A stretch of 64,000 nucleotides of DNA from Streptomyces venezuelae (GCF_008642335.1 NZ_CP029191.1:124001-188000); one strand, 5' to 3'. Shown: positions 46,470 through 56,250, counted from the stretch's first letter. Numbers and translations are program-made. Notes: generated by a model from the letters alone, not told the origin.

Positions 46470-46530
46470 ACCACACGCCACACGCCACACGCCACACGCC
46501 ACACGTCACACGTCACGCGACACACAACAC
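46470..46530. repeat. CACACGC-type simple repeat
   Basis: CACACGCCACACGCCACACG and variants, in the leader of the alpha/beta hydrolase gene at 46563. Confidence 0.8.
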
Positions 46531-46562
46531 ACCACCGGCACCGCAGCGAAAGGACCCACCCC

Positions 46563-47384
46563 ATGCCGAACTTCGAAGGCTGCGACGGGACGCGTCTCTT
46601 CTGCACCGACTGGGGGCAGGGCAAGCCCGTCGTCTTCGTGGCCGGGGCCTGGCTGGCCAGCAGCTCGTGGGAGTTCCAGATGCTGCCGCTGGCCGGGCGC
46701 GGTCTGCGCTGCGTCGCCTACGACCGGCGGGGGCACGGTCGCTCCGACTGGGTCGGTCACGGCTTCGACTACGACACCCTCGCCGACGACCTCGCCGCCC
46801 TGCTCGACCACCTGGACCTCCGAGAGGTGACGCTGGTCGCCCACTCGATGGGTGGCGGGGAGGTGATCCGGTACCTCTCCCGGCACGGGTACGACCGGGT
46901 GAGCCGGGTCGCGCTGATCGGGACCACCGCGCCGTTCCCGCTCGCCGCGCCGGACAATCCCGAGGGCGTGCCGCGGGAGATATTCGATGCCATGACGGCC
47001 GAGCGGACCAAGGACCGGCCGCGCTGGATGGCGCAGAACTCGCAGGCGTTCTTCGCGACGCACCTGGGCAACAGTGTCTCCACCGAGCTGATGGACTGGA
47101 TGATCCGGCAGTGCCTCGACTGCTCGGCGATCGCCGCCGTCGAAGCGGTGAAGACCGCGTTCCGCACCGACCTCCGCGCCGAGGCCGCCGCGATCGAGGT
47201 GCCGGCCCTCATCCTGCACGGCGACGCCGACGCCTCCGCTCCCGTCGCCCTCTGTGGTCGGCGGCTGGCCAAGACGGTGCCGGACAACATCTATAAGGAG
47301 TACTCCCTGGCCGGGCACGGTATCTGCGTCACCCACGCCGAGGCCGTCAACCGGGACCTGCTCGACTTCATCGGCGCCGCCTAG
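46563..47384 (+). CDS. Alpha/beta hydrolase (non-haem haloperoxidase-like)
   Basis: A 273-residue hydrolase with the nucleophile elbow AHSMGGGEVIRYL (Ser), oxyanion region VFVAGAWLASSSWEFQM, CVAYDRRGHGRSDW, acid region LILHGDADASAPV and the catalytic His in LAGHGICVTHAEAVN. This set matches the perhydrolase/haloperoxidase branch of alpha/beta hydrolases, whose natural role is usually ester or lactone hydrolysis. ATG 46563 has AAAGGA upstream; the frame extends further but only through the CACACGC repeat. 37 bp before the YrdC-type gene and probably co-transcribed with it. Confidence 0.88.
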   Translation: MPNFEGCDGTRLFCTDWGQGKPVVFVAGAWLASSSWEFQMLPLAGRGLRCVAYDRRGHGRSDWVGHGFDYDTLADDLAALLDHLDLREVTLVAHSMGGGEVIRYLSRHGYDRVSRVALIGTTAPFPLAAPDNPEGVPREIFDAMTAERTKDRPRWMAQNSQAFFATHLGNSVSTELMDWMIRQCLDCSAIAAVEAVKTAFRTDLRAEAAAIEVPALILHGDADASAPVALCGRRLAKTVPDNIYKEYSLAGHGICVTHAEAVNRDLLDFIGAA

Positions 47385-47421
47385 CCCCGGCGCGCACATC
47401 TGTGTCACTTAGACTCGAACA

Positions 47422-48042
47422 ATGGCCAAGTACTTCGACGTGCACCCCGACAACCCCCAGCGCCGCAGCATCAGCAGCGTCGTCGACGGGATCCGCTCCG
47501 GCGCGCTCGTCGCGTATCCGACGGATTCCTGTTACGCGCTGGGGTGTCAGCTCGGCAGCCGTGACGGCATGGACCGCATCCGGTCGATCCGTCGGCTCGA
47601 CGACCGGCATCACTTCACGCTGATGTGCGAGAGCTTCGCGCAACTGGGGCAGTTCGTTCATCTCGACAACGACGTGTTCCGTGCCATCAAGGCCGCGACG
47701 CCCGGCAGTTATACGTTCATCCTGCCCGCCACCAAAGAGGTGCCCCGGCAGATGATGCACCCGAAGAAGAAGACGGTCGGCGTGCGCATCCCCGATCACA
47801 CGGTCACCCAGGCCCTCCTCGCCGAGCTCGGCGAGCCGCTGCTGTCCAGCACGCTGCTCCTGCCCGACCAAAAGGAGCCGCTGACCCAGGGCTGGGACAT
47901 CAAGGAGCGCCTCGACCACGTCGTGGACTCGGTCATCGACTCGGGCGACTGCGGTACCGTCCCGACCACCGTCATCGACTTCTCCGACGGCGAGGCGGAG
48001 ATCGTGCGGCGGGGAGCCGGCGACACCTCCCGGTTCGAGTAG
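47422..48042 (+). CDS. YrdC/YciO/Sua5-family protein
   Basis: A 206-residue protein with the YrdC fold: LVAYPTDSCYALGCQLGSRD, RSIRRLDDRHHFTLMCESF, FILPATKEVPRQMMHPKKK, VGVRIPDHTVTQALL and CGTVPTTVIDFSDG. The family binds dsRNA and ATP; the essential member makes threonylcarbamoyl-AMP for tRNA t6A37. The length and the K-R motifs fit the YciO branch more than Sua5, so a role distinct from essential t6A synthesis is possible. ATG 47422. Confidence 0.87.
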   Translation: MAKYFDVHPDNPQRRSISSVVDGIRSGALVAYPTDSCYALGCQLGSRDGMDRIRSIRRLDDRHHFTLMCESFAQLGQFVHLDNDVFRAIKAATPGSYTFILPATKEVPRQMMHPKKKTVGVRIPDHTVTQALLAELGEPLLSSTLLLPDQKEPLTQGWDIKERLDHVVDSVIDSGDCGTVPTTVIDFSDGEAEIVRRGAGDTSRFE

Positions 48043-48102
48043 CCCCGCCGGCTCCGACAGCCCCGCCGGCTCCGACAGCCCCGACCGGAGGAGGTGCTGT
48101 GC

Positions 48103-51100
48103 TCAGTCCACCGGCGTGCAGCAGCCGTCCCTCCGCATCAGGTGGCCGACCTTCAGCCAGTACGCCTCCCCCTCCCTCGGCCGTCGCTGTCGCTGTCGCC
48201 GTCGCCGCTCGAACGCGGCGGTCAGGTCCGCGGTCCGGTGGAGCGTTCCGCCACGGAGTACCGACACCGTCCGCACCATCGCGTCGAAGTCCGTGAACGG
48301 GTCGCCGTCCACCATGGTCAGGTCGGCGACCTTGCCCGCTTCGACCGTGCCGAGGTGCCGGTCGAGGCCGAACACCTGGGCCGGCCGTACGGTGGCGGTG
48401 CGCAGCGCCTGCGCCGGGGTCAGGCCGCCCAGGTGGAGGGCGCGCAGGCCCAGGTGGAGGGCGAGGCCCACCGGGACGATGGGCTGGTCCGTGCCGAGGG
48501 CCACCTGGCCTCCCACCGACAGGATGCGGCGGTAGATGTCGGTTTCGCGACGGAGTGTCGCCAGTTGGGCGTCCGTCGGTGGTACTGCTGCCCCCGCCTT
48601 CACGGCAGCCGCGTCCCACGGTGGCATCACCGCGGTGACACGCGGGTCGTCCGCGAGTGCCGGGTCCGCGCCGAGCAGGGGCGCCGAGGTGAACGGTGTG
48701 GCGATGAGGGAGAACGCCGCGCCCCGCGCGCTGTAGATCTCGACGACGTCGTCCCACGCGCGGCCGGTGGCCGTGATGGCGTGCCCGAACTCCGCGCGCT
48801 GCGTGGCCTGCAGATGGGTCGTCAGGTCCTGGCCGAGCTGGATGCCGGGTGAGAGGAGGTGGCCGCCCGTGCGTACTCCCAGCTTCTCGTGCGCGAAGCG
48901 CGCCGCCTCCTCCATCACCCATCCGGGCGCCCGCACATAGGTCTTGACGAAGTCCCAGTCGAGCGCCGCCCCGCGTCGCAGCGAGCGTTTCAGTGCCGCC
49001 CTGCTCCGGTGGGCTCGGCCCATGCTGTACGCGACGCGGGCACCGTCCAGCAGTTCGCCGGTCGTGAGCAGGCGGGGGCCCGCCAGCTCTCCCGCGTACA
49101 CCGCCTCGCGAATGCGGGCCTGTTCGTAGGCGAAGCCGCCCAGTGAGACCGCCGTGGTGATGCCGTACGTCAGCTGGCCCGCTGTCTGACGCCCGCCGTA
49201 GGTCGTCTGCCAGGGGTGCGTGTGGGTGTCCCACAGGCCGGGGACGACGGTGTGGTGCGAGGCGTCGACGCGGCGGTCCGCGGGGCGGGCGGGGCCTGCG
49301 GGGCGGTGGGGGCGTACGGAGGTGATGCGGCCGGCGCGGACCACGATGTCGACGTCGTCCCGCACCTCGTCCCCGGTGCCGTCCCACAGCCGTCCCGCGT
49401 GGACGACGACGTCCGCGGGCGTGGGCCTGCGCTGGTCCAGCGGCACCCGGATGGTGCGTGGACGCTCCCCGCCGGCACCGACGCCGACTCCGGATCCGGC
49501 TCCGACTCCGGCTCCCACTCCGACGAGGCGAAGTCGCCCGTTCGACAGGTAGAGGAGCGACTTCGAGTCGCCCGCCCATGACGGGTGGTCGGCCGATTCG
49601 TCGGAGAGCACCCGCAGTGCGCCGCGCGGCGTCCCGTCGGGACGCACGGGCAGCAGGCACAGCGCCGATTCGACGATCACTGCGAGCCAGCGGCCGTCCG
49701 GCGACCAGACCGGTCCCGAGTCGTAGCGGTCGGAGAGCGAGGCGTGCGGGGCCACGGCATGCAGGCGGTCCGCTCCGGTGCTCGCGTCGACGACGCGGAT
49801 CAGGTTGTAGCCCTCGCGGAAGCGGTTGTTGATGCGGTTCCGGTCGCAGAGTGCGATGTGACGGCCGTCGGGCGACCAGCTGGGGCGGCCCGGGAGGCCT
49901 CCTCCGCCGAGGGGCGTGACCAGCGCGCGTTCGGTGCCGGACGCGAGGTCGCGTACGACGAGGCGGCCGGTCATGTCGAGGCAGGCGAGCCGTTCGCCGT
50001 CGGGCGAGAGGGCGGGGTGGGTCCGGCCGCCGGTCGCCAGTGCGGTCTCGGTGCCGGTGGCGAGGTCGTGGCGGTACACGCCGAGCAGTCCGTCGCGGTC
50101 GTCGGCGTAGATCAGGGACTTGCCGTCCCGTGTCCAGGTCGGGGCGAGCAGGTAGCCGGTGGCCGAGGCGCGGTGCAGCCGCCGGGGTGGCTTGCCGCCC
50201 GACGCCGCCGCCACCCAGAGGGAGTTGAGCGCGGCGAAGGCGATCCGGCGGCCGTCCGGCGAGAGGGCGGGCAGGTGGATGCCGCGCGTGGGGCGTGCCC
50301 GCCCCAGGCCCAGGTCGTACTCCTTGACCCGGTAGCGGGGGCGTTGCACTGGCAGGGTGGCGTCGAAGGGGATCACTTCCGGGTCACGGGCGTGCGGACG
50401 ACGCCGGTCGGGATCCTCCGGCCCGCCCCCGACGTCAGCACGTACACGACCCTCCGGCCCGCCCCCGCCGTCGGGACGTACGAGCGTGAAGCGGCCGTCC
50501 AGTGTGAGCAGCAGCCTGCCGTCCTCCGTCCAGCGCGGCGGCACGGGAGCCAGGTCGCCGTCGAGCGCGACAGGCCTGCCGTCGACGACCAGCGTGCAGG
50601 ACGCGTCGGGCGCGGCCGTGGTCCGCAGGTGGGCGAGGCGTTCTCCGTCGGGGGCGAGGGCGGGCGTCATGACCTGCGCCTTCGCGGTCTCGGTGTGGGT
50701 GACGGCGACGGGGCCCGCGCCGTCCGCGGGGACGGACGCGATGGTGCGGGCCTCCAGCGTGCTGCCCGTCTGCGTCGCGACCGGTCTGCCGCGGACGAAG
50801 AGGAGTCGTCCGCCGTCCGGTGACCACGTGGGGTCGAAGTCCTCCCACGGTCCTTCCTGCAGCGGGCCGTCCTGGCCGGGGCGGCCGGTCACGCGGACGA
50901 TGTCGCCGCTCGCGAGGTCCAGGACGTGGATGCGGTACGAGCCGCCGCGCACCGGATCGCCGCCCCGCTCCGACGCGAAGGCGATCCGCGTACCGTCGGG
51001 CGACCAGGCGGGGCCCCGGTCGTCCCAGGGCCCCTCCGTGCGCTGTCGCAGCCCCGTTCCGTCGGGGCGCATCGTCCAGATGTGGAAGCCGCCGTCCTGG

Positions 51101-51429
51101 TACGCGCAGAACGCGACCGACGTGCCGTCCGGCGCGTACACGGGCCGGTTCGGTTCGAGTCCGGCCGGTGTCAGCGGCACCGCCTCACCGCCGGTGCGGG
51201 GCAGGGACCACAGGGTGGCCTGCGCCTCGACGATCAGGCGGTCGGCGCCCGGTGCGAGCGTCGCCGCGCCGTTCGTCACGCGCGTGAACGAGAGGGGCAC
51301 CGTGGTGCGCGGGCGGGCCGGCGCCGGGGTCGCGGTGCCGAGGGCGGCGACGGCCCCGGACGCGCCCGCGGCGACGAAGAGTTGACGTCGGGACAGAGGC
51401 AACACGGTGTTGTGCCGGTCACAGTCCAT
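48103..51429 (-). CDS. Secreted beta-propeller amidohydrolase
   Basis: A 1108-residue two-part enzyme. A twin-arginine signal (SRRQLFVAAGASGAVAALG) is followed by a long TolB/WD40-like propeller with many PD40 units (for example PAWSPDGTRIAFASERGG, PSWSPDGRHIALCDRNR), then an amidohydrolase domain from about residue 720: VVPGLWDTHTHPWQTTYGG carries the first metal HxH, GGHLLSPGIQLGQD and EFGHAITATGRAWDD further His residues, and VALGTDQPIVPVGLALHL the catalytic Asp. Such proteins are prolidase- or imidazolonepropionase-like hydrolases of unknown substrate. ATG 51429 is chosen for the Tat signal; the frame opens 24 codons earlier. Confidence 0.88.
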   Translation of the reverse strand: MDCDRHNTVLPLSRRQLFVAAGASGAVAALGTATPAPARPRTTVPLSFTRVTNGAATLAPGADRLIVEAQATLWSLPRTGGEAVPLTPAGLEPNRPVYAPDGTSVAFCAYQDGGFHIWTMRPDGTGLRQRTEGPWDDRGPAWSPDGTRIAFASERGGDPVRGGSYRIHVLDLASGDIVRVTGRPGQDGPLQEGPWEDFDPTWSPDGGRLLFVRGRPVATQTGSTLEARTIASVPADGAGPVAVTHTETAKAQVMTPALAPDGERLAHLRTTAAPDASCTLVVDGRPVALDGDLAPVPPRWTEDGRLLLTLDGRFTLVRPDGGGGPEGRVRADVGGGPEDPDRRRPHARDPEVIPFDATLPVQRPRYRVKEYDLGLGRARPTRGIHLPALSPDGRRIAFAALNSLWVAAASGGKPPRRLHRASATGYLLAPTWTRDGKSLIYADDRDGLLGVYRHDLATGTETALATGGRTHPALSPDGERLACLDMTGRLVVRDLASGTERALVTPLGGGGLPGRPSWSPDGRHIALCDRNRINNRFREGYNLIRVVDASTGADRLHAVAPHASLSDRYDSGPVWSPDGRWLAVIVESALCLLPVRPDGTPRGALRVLSDESADHPSWAGDSKSLLYLSNGRLRLVGVGAGVGAGSGVGVGAGGERPRTIRVPLDQRRPTPADVVVHAGRLWDGTGDEVRDDVDIVVRAGRITSVRPHRPAGPARPADRRVDASHHTVVPGLWDTHTHPWQTTYGGRQTAGQLTYGITTAVSLGGFAYEQARIREAVYAGELAGPRLLTTGELLDGARVAYSMGRAHRSRAALKRSLRRGAALDWDFVKTYVRAPGWVMEEAARFAHEKLGVRTGGHLLSPGIQLGQDLTTHLQATQRAEFGHAITATGRAWDDVVEIYSARGAAFSLIATPFTSAPLLGADPALADDPRVTAVMPPWDAAAVKAGAAVPPTDAQLATLRRETDIYRRILSVGGQVALGTDQPIVPVGLALHLGLRALHLGGLTPAQALRTATVRPAQVFGLDRHLGTVEAGKVADLTMVDGDPFTDFDAMVRTVSVLRGGTLHRTADLTAAFERRRRQRQRRPREGEAYWLKVGHLMRRDGCCTPVD

Positions 51430-51513
51430 GACACAGAACACTCGCCCATCGGCACCGCCGGAGACAACACCCATCGACGCCAACACGCCGATGTCCCGCA
51501 TCTCGTCACTGTC

Positions 51514-53304
51514 CTACGTGGGGAACTCGCCGAGCCAGTCGCGCTTGAGGAGGTGCTTCGGCAGGTACGGCGACGTGTCGTCGACGGGGAAGTCCGAGTC
51601 GTACGCCAGGCATGCCAGCGCGAGCGGGCCGAGGGCGATGCGGTTGTACAGCGCGGTGGTTCCGGCGTCCGGCCTGTCGCTCCAGTACCTCTCGTGGTGC
51701 GCGAGCGCTTCGGCGAGCGTCGTGGTGAAGGCGTCGCGGTCGCCTGCGATCAGGCGGTGCATGAGGGCGGCCGGCTGGTAGTCGATGAGGTTGAGGAAGT
51801 CACCGGGAGTGCGGGTCGCGACGTCGGGGTGGGAGGTCTCCATCGTGGCGATGAGGTGCTGGACGACGTCGTCCATGGGCTGCCTGAGCCAGAACGCCCG
51901 GAGTGTCTGGATCCAGTGGAAGACGTATTCGTCCGCGAAGGCGGCCCGGCGCAGGTCGTCCAGCGGCACGTTGCAGAGCAGCGTCAGGCGGTCCCGTTCC
52001 CTGCAGACGGCGGCGAGGTAGAAGGCGTCGAGCCAGGCGCGGGCGTCCGCGCCCGGTACGGGTCCGGTGGCGGGCAGGCGCAGGGTGCGGTCGGCGATGC
52101 GGCATTCGACCGTGCCCTCGGTGGCGACGGTCGTGCGGAACAGTGCCGAGCCGGTCTGCATCGCCCACACCCACGCCTCCCAGGTCTCCAGGCGCCCGCC
52201 GTCGGGGTCCGCGGCGAAGCGGACGTCGCTCAGGCGCTTCGTCGCGGCGAAGGTGTGGGCGACGCCCGCCTCGCTCTGCGCGAGCCTGACGATGCCCGCG
52301 GCCGCGGCGGCGGGGTCGAGGTCGGCGGCGTCGGCCTCGGCGCCGACCGGCTCGCCGGAGGGAACCGCGGCCGCGACGGCCTGCGGCTCCGCGGGGGCTG
52401 GCGCGCTCTGCGCGTGCAGCTTCTTCATCAGCTCCATCAGCTCGGGCGGCGGCACCACGGAGAAGGAGCGGGTCTCGTGGTCGATGGCGGTGAGCGAGGT
52501 CAGCTGCCCCTCGTGCCACCAGTACAGCCGCGGCGAGAGTGCGCCGGGACCGTCCTCGTAGGCGCCGAGCGCGTACGCGCCCAGGTCGTTGACCGCGTCG
52601 ACCACCGTGCCGTCCTCGATGGGGTGGAACGCCAGCAGGTTGCGGCTGGGCAGGACGACGAGCGCGCCCGCCTCCGGCAGGTCCTTGCCGGTGGTGGCGC
52701 GGGCCAGTTCGGGGAGTACGAGGGCTTTGCTGGCCACGAAGTGGGAGTCGCCGTACACGGTCCACAGCCGCGCGCCCTGCGGCCCTGTCGCCTCGTCGTG
52801 CTCGACGAGTTCGCGGATCAGGTTGTTGCGGGCGGCCACCCAGAGCTGATCCGGTCCGACGCTCGCCACGTCGTGGTCGGTGAGAATGCGCACGGAGGTG
52901 GGCGTGTCGAGGGCGAGCGCAAGGAGCAGGCCTTCGGCGACCGGGCGCGTGTAGCGGAAGCTGTTCGCCATTTCGCCGGGGAAGGCGTCGTCGGGCAGGA
53001 GCCGCAGGACGGTTCCTTCGAGCAGTTCCCGCGCGCTCTCCCCGCCCCGCGATCCGTTCTCCAGCGTCGTGAAGTGCTGCTCGACCAGCCGGGGCCAGTG
53101 CTCCTCCGCGGCGGCGCGGCACTGGTGCGCCAGGTTCGGGAGGGGGCTGCGGCGTCCGTCGCCCCACAGCACGGCATCGCCCTCGATCCGCGGGCGTATC
53201 CCGTGGCGGGTGAGGAGGTGATCGGCTGTCAGGCTCCGCAGGCGTTCGGCCTGCGGGAAGGTCAGCATCGGCAGGTGGGGATCTGGTGCGTGGTGTTCGT
53301 TCAC
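51514..53304 (-). CDS. Two-domain protein ending in an immunity-49 domain
   Basis: 596 residues. The C-terminal half, from about residue 330 (TFAATKRLSDVRFAADPDGG, WVWAMQTGSALFRTTVATEG, YVFHWIQTLRAFWLRQPMD, AEALAHHERYWSDRP) to SPYLPKHLLKRDWLGEFPT, matches the Imm49 family, immunity proteins of polymorphic toxin systems. The N-terminal half (LTFPQAERLRSLTADHLLTR, LWTVYGDSHFVASKALVLPE, LVVLPSRNLLAFHPIED) resembles YtpQ/DUF1444-like proteins. An Ala/Pro/Glu linker (about 295-325) joins them. No toxin gene is next to it; the neighbours are an amidohydrolase and an alpha/beta hydrolase. GTG 53304 is the start. Confidence 0.8.
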   Translation of the reverse strand: MNEHHAPDPHLPMLTFPQAERLRSLTADHLLTRHGIRPRIEGDAVLWGDGRRSPLPNLAHQCRAAAEEHWPRLVEQHFTTLENGSRGGESARELLEGTVLRLLPDDAFPGEMANSFRYTRPVAEGLLLALALDTPTSVRILTDHDVASVGPDQLWVAARNNLIRELVEHDEATGPQGARLWTVYGDSHFVASKALVLPELARATTGKDLPEAGALVVLPSRNLLAFHPIEDGTVVDAVNDLGAYALGAYEDGPGALSPRLYWWHEGQLTSLTAIDHETRSFSVVPPPELMELMKKLHAQSAPAPAEPQAVAAAVPSGEPVGAEADAADLDPAAAAAGIVRLAQSEAGVAHTFAATKRLSDVRFAADPDGGRLETWEAWVWAMQTGSALFRTTVATEGTVECRIADRTLRLPATGPVPGADARAWLDAFYLAAVCRERDRLTLLCNVPLDDLRRAAFADEYVFHWIQTLRAFWLRQPMDDVVQHLIATMETSHPDVATRTPGDFLNLIDYQPAALMHRLIAGDRDAFTTTLAEALAHHERYWSDRPDAGTTALYNRIALGPLALACLAYDSDFPVDDTSPYLPKHLLKRDWLGEFPT

Positions 53305-53493
53305 CCGGTGACTCTACGAAGAAGGCGCGGGGCGGATGTACGACGGGTGGGTCCGGCGCGTGACAAAGGGGGGTGGGGAGGTGACGTACACCCTGGAGCT
53401 GATGTCTCCCGTGTGTGTACCCCCAGGGTCTGGTGGTGTGCGGTACCAGAGACGGACGTGGCGTCAACTGCTCGCGCACTAGCGTCCTTTGGC

Positions 53494-54708
53494 ATGACAG
53501 CATCACGGAGCACCGCGCGCAGACGCGCTCTTGCCACCGCCCTCGCCCTCTCTCTGGCCGTCCCTCTCGCGGGCGGCGCGACCGCCTTCGCCGCAGCGGG
53601 GGACGGCTCCTCCGCTCGGACCTCGGCGAGTGCCGCCCCGGCGGACACCAAGTCGACGGCGTCACTCCGGCTTCCGCGCCCCACCGGCCCGTACGCGGTC
53701 GGCCGCGACACCCTGCACCTCGTCGACAAGAGCCGCCCCGACCCGTGGGTGCCGTCGGCGGGCGCCCGCGAGTTGATGGCGTCCGTGTACTACCCCGGGC
53801 GGCACGGGGGCGGGCGCCCCACCGCCTATACGTCGGAGGAGGAGGCGCGGCTCCTGCTGGAGTGGTGGAAGAAGGAGGACCTGCTCTCCCCCGCCGCGTA
53901 CGCCGGCACCCGCACCTACGCCCGCACCGGGGTGCGTCCCGCGCCGGGGCGGTTCCCGTTGATCGTGCTCTCCCCGGGGTTCACCGCCCCGCGCTCCACG
54001 CTGACGCATCTCGCCGAGGACCTGGCGAGCCGGGGCTTCGTCGTGGCCACCGTCGACCACGCCTACGAGTCCCTCGGCACGGCGTTCCCGGGCGGGCGCA
54101 TCCTGACCTGCCAGGCCTGCGGGCCCTTCGACGAGCCGGGCGGCGGCGAGCTCGCCTCGAAGGGGCGGGCCAAGGACATCTCGTACGTCATCGACCGGCT
54201 GACCGGTGGCAAGAACGCCTGGCGGCACGCCCGCATGATCGACGAGAAGCGGATCGGTGCGGGCGGGCACTCCATCGGCGGGTCCGGGACGCTCGCCGCC
54301 ATGACCGGGGACCGCCGCGTGCGGGCCGGCATGAACATGGACGGCCACTTCCACACCCGCCCCACCGGCCTCGGCGGCCGTCCGTTCCTGATGCTCGGCG
54401 CCGAGACCATCCACACGCCGGGCGTGGAGGACGGCAAGAACTGGGACGAGACCTGGGAGGGGATGGACGGCTGGAAGCGGTGGCTCACCGTCAAGGGCTC
54501 GGGGCACTTCACGTTCACCGACATCCCCGTCCTCGCCGCGCAGGCGGGCGCGGACGATCCCGAGGTGCCGCTGTCCGGTGAGCGCTCCGAACAGATCACC
54601 CGGGCCTACATCGGCGCGTTCTACGAGCAGCACCTGCGGGGCGTCCCGCAGCCGCTGCTCGACGGGCCGACGCCGGGCAATCCCGAGGTGACCTTCCAGC
54701 GGCGCTGA
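53494..54708 (+). CDS. Secreted alpha/beta hydrolase, PAF-acetylhydrolase-like
   Basis: A 404-residue exported hydrolase. The signal peptide ALATALALSLAVPLAGGATA leads into a Ser/Thr-rich segment, then SVYYPGRHG and the core PLIVLSPGFTAPRSTLTHL, DLASRGFVVATVDHAYESLG, elbow GAGGHSIGGSGTLAAMTG and His in LTVKGSGHFTFTDIP. These traits match platelet-activating-factor acetylhydrolase/plasma-type lipases of Streptomyces. ATG 53494 lies in a divergent promoter region shared with the Imm49 fusion. A Cys pair in LTCQACGPF may form a disulfide. Confidence 0.88.
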   Translation: MTASRSTARRRALATALALSLAVPLAGGATAFAAAGDGSSARTSASAAPADTKSTASLRLPRPTGPYAVGRDTLHLVDKSRPDPWVPSAGARELMASVYYPGRHGGGRPTAYTSEEEARLLLEWWKKEDLLSPAAYAGTRTYARTGVRPAPGRFPLIVLSPGFTAPRSTLTHLAEDLASRGFVVATVDHAYESLGTAFPGGRILTCQACGPFDEPGGGELASKGRAKDISYVIDRLTGGKNAWRHARMIDEKRIGAGGHSIGGSGTLAAMTGDRRVRAGMNMDGHFHTRPTGLGGRPFLMLGAETIHTPGVEDGKNWDETWEGMDGWKRWLTVKGSGHFTFTDIPVLAAQAGADDPEVPLSGERSEQITRAYIGAFYEQHLRGVPQPLLDGPTPGNPEVTFQRR

Positions 54709-54754
54709 CCGGCCGCCGGGCGCCAGGATCGGCGCCACGGATAGCATGTAACAC

Positions 54755-55186
54755 ATGAACGAGATTTATGACCCTTACGAGCTGCGTGCGGAAGTGCCGT
54801 CCGTCAAGACCTTCCGCCGCCTGCGCACCGACGCCGGCCTCTCCGACAGGGCTCCCGAAGCCGTCGCGCTCGCCCTGCCGAACACCTGGCACGGCGTGGT
54901 CCTCCACCACGAGGGCGAGCCGATCGGCATGGGCCGGATCATCGGCGACGGCGGCACGGCGTTCCAGCTCGTCGACATCTGCGTACACCCCGACCACCAG
55001 GGGCGGGGCCTCGGCAGGCGCATCATGGCCGCGCTCACCGAGGAGCTGGAGCGGCGCGCTCCCGCGACCGCGTACGTCTCGTTGATCGCGGACGGTCCGG
55101 CACGCTTCCTCTACGAGAAGTTCGGCTTCGCCGACACCGCGACGCATGACTCGATCGGCATGTACCGGTCGATGCCCGCGCGCTGA
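54755..55186 (+). CDS. GNAT-family N-acetyltransferase
   Basis: 143 residues with the acetyl-CoA-binding motif A in LVDICVHPDHQGRGLGRRIM, the preceding beta strand in GEPIGMGRIIGDGGTAF and the C-terminal FLYEKFGFADT. The substrate cannot be told. ATG 54755 is 46 bp after the hydrolase and probably on the same transcript. Confidence 0.9.
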   Translation: MNEIYDPYELRAEVPSVKTFRRLRTDAGLSDRAPEAVALALPNTWHGVVLHHEGEPIGMGRIIGDGGTAFQLVDICVHPDHQGRGLGRRIMAALTEELERRAPATAYVSLIADGPARFLYEKFGFADTATHDSIGMYRSMPAR

Positions 55187-55263
55187 CGCGGGGAGGCCGG
55201 TCCGCACCAACTCCTTGACGGGGCCCAGGAGTCTGCCTTAAATCAAGTACTGAACGAAGTGCG

Positions 55264-55284
55264 CGCGACGCATCGTGCGTCGCG
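55264..55284. promoter_or_regulatory. Hairpin CGCGACGCA-TCG-TGCGTCGCG upstream of the GH16 gene
   Basis: Nine-base perfect arms, ending 24 bp before the ATG at 55309 and 78 bp after the GNAT stop. It could be the GNAT terminator or an operator or leader hairpin of the glucanase. Confidence 0.5.
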
Positions 55285-55308
55285 TTCACTTCTCGACGTT
55301 CCATTGTC

Positions 55309-56250
55309 ATGCGCATGCCCCCCACGCGAAGCGATGTGATGACCGTGCCCACCTCCCCCGCGTCCACCTCCCTCAGTCGCCGCACCAAACTCGGCGCGCT
55401 CGCCCTCGTCTGCGGCGTCGCGAGCCTCGGCGTGCTGCCCACCGCCTCGGCGGAGAACGCGCCCCCGGCCCGCTCCGCCGCCGCGCCGACAGCGTCCACC
55501 TTCACCGACGATTTCAACGGCCCGGCGGGAGCCGCCGTCGACGGCGGCAAGTGGCAGATCGAGACCGGCGACAACGTCAACAACCACGAGCGGCAGTACT
55601 ACACGTCGGGCAACAAGAACGCGGCCCTCGACGGCCAGGGCAACCTGGTCATCACCGCCCGCAAGGAGAACCCCGGCAACTACCAGTGCTGGTACGGCCG
55701 TTGTGAGTACACCTCCGCCCGGCTCAACACGTCCGGCAAGTTCACGAGCACGTACGGGCACGTCGAGGCGCGGATGAAGGTGCCGCGCGGCCAGGGCATG
55801 TGGCCCGCGTTCTGGATGCTCGGCGCCGACATCGGCAGCGTGGGCTGGCCGAACAGCGGCGAGATCGACGTGATGGAGAACGTCGGCTTCGAGCCGTCCA
55901 CCGTGCACGGCACACTGCACGGACCCGGCTACTCGGGGTCGGGCGGGATCGGCGCGGGGTACACGCTGCCCGGCGGCGAGGCCTTCGCGGACAAGTTCCA
56001 CACGTTCGCGGTGGACTGGTCGCCGAACAAGGTCACCTGGTCCGTGGACGGCCGCGTCTACCAGACCCGCACCCCGGCCGACCTCAACGGCAAGAGGTGG
56101 GTCTTCGACAAGCCCTTCTTCCTCATCCTGAACCTCGCGGTCGGCGGGTACTGGCCCGGCGATCCCGACGGCAGCACGACCTTCCCGAAGCAGCTGATCG
56201 TCGACTACGTCCGCGTGACCGGCGGAAACGTGGCTCCGACCGGCAGCTGA
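55309..56250 (+). CDS. Secreted glycoside hydrolase family 16 (beta-1,3-glucanase type)
   Basis: A 313-residue secreted enzyme that cleaves laminarin-type beta-glucans. Signal peptide LGALALVCGVASLGVLPTASA, then one GH16 jelly-roll domain with the retaining catalytic motif GEIDVMENVG (two Glu around the Asp), GQGMWPAFWML before it and LILNLAVGGYWPG near the end, closing with QLIVDYVRV. No carbohydrate-binding module follows. ATG 55309 or 55339 (MTVPTSPAS) are both possible; the later one gives a more usual signal length. Confidence 0.92.
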   Translation: MRMPPTRSDVMTVPTSPASTSLSRRTKLGALALVCGVASLGVLPTASAENAPPARSAAAPTASTFTDDFNGPAGAAVDGGKWQIETGDNVNNHERQYYTSGNKNAALDGQGNLVITARKENPGNYQCWYGRCEYTSARLNTSGKFTSTYGHVEARMKVPRGQGMWPAFWMLGADIGSVGWPNSGEIDVMENVGFEPSTVHGTLHGPGYSGSGGIGAGYTLPGGEAFADKFHTFAVDWSPNKVTWSVDGRVYQTRTPADLNGKRWVFDKPFFLILNLAVGGYWPGDPDGSTTFPKQLIVDYVRVTGGNVAPTGS

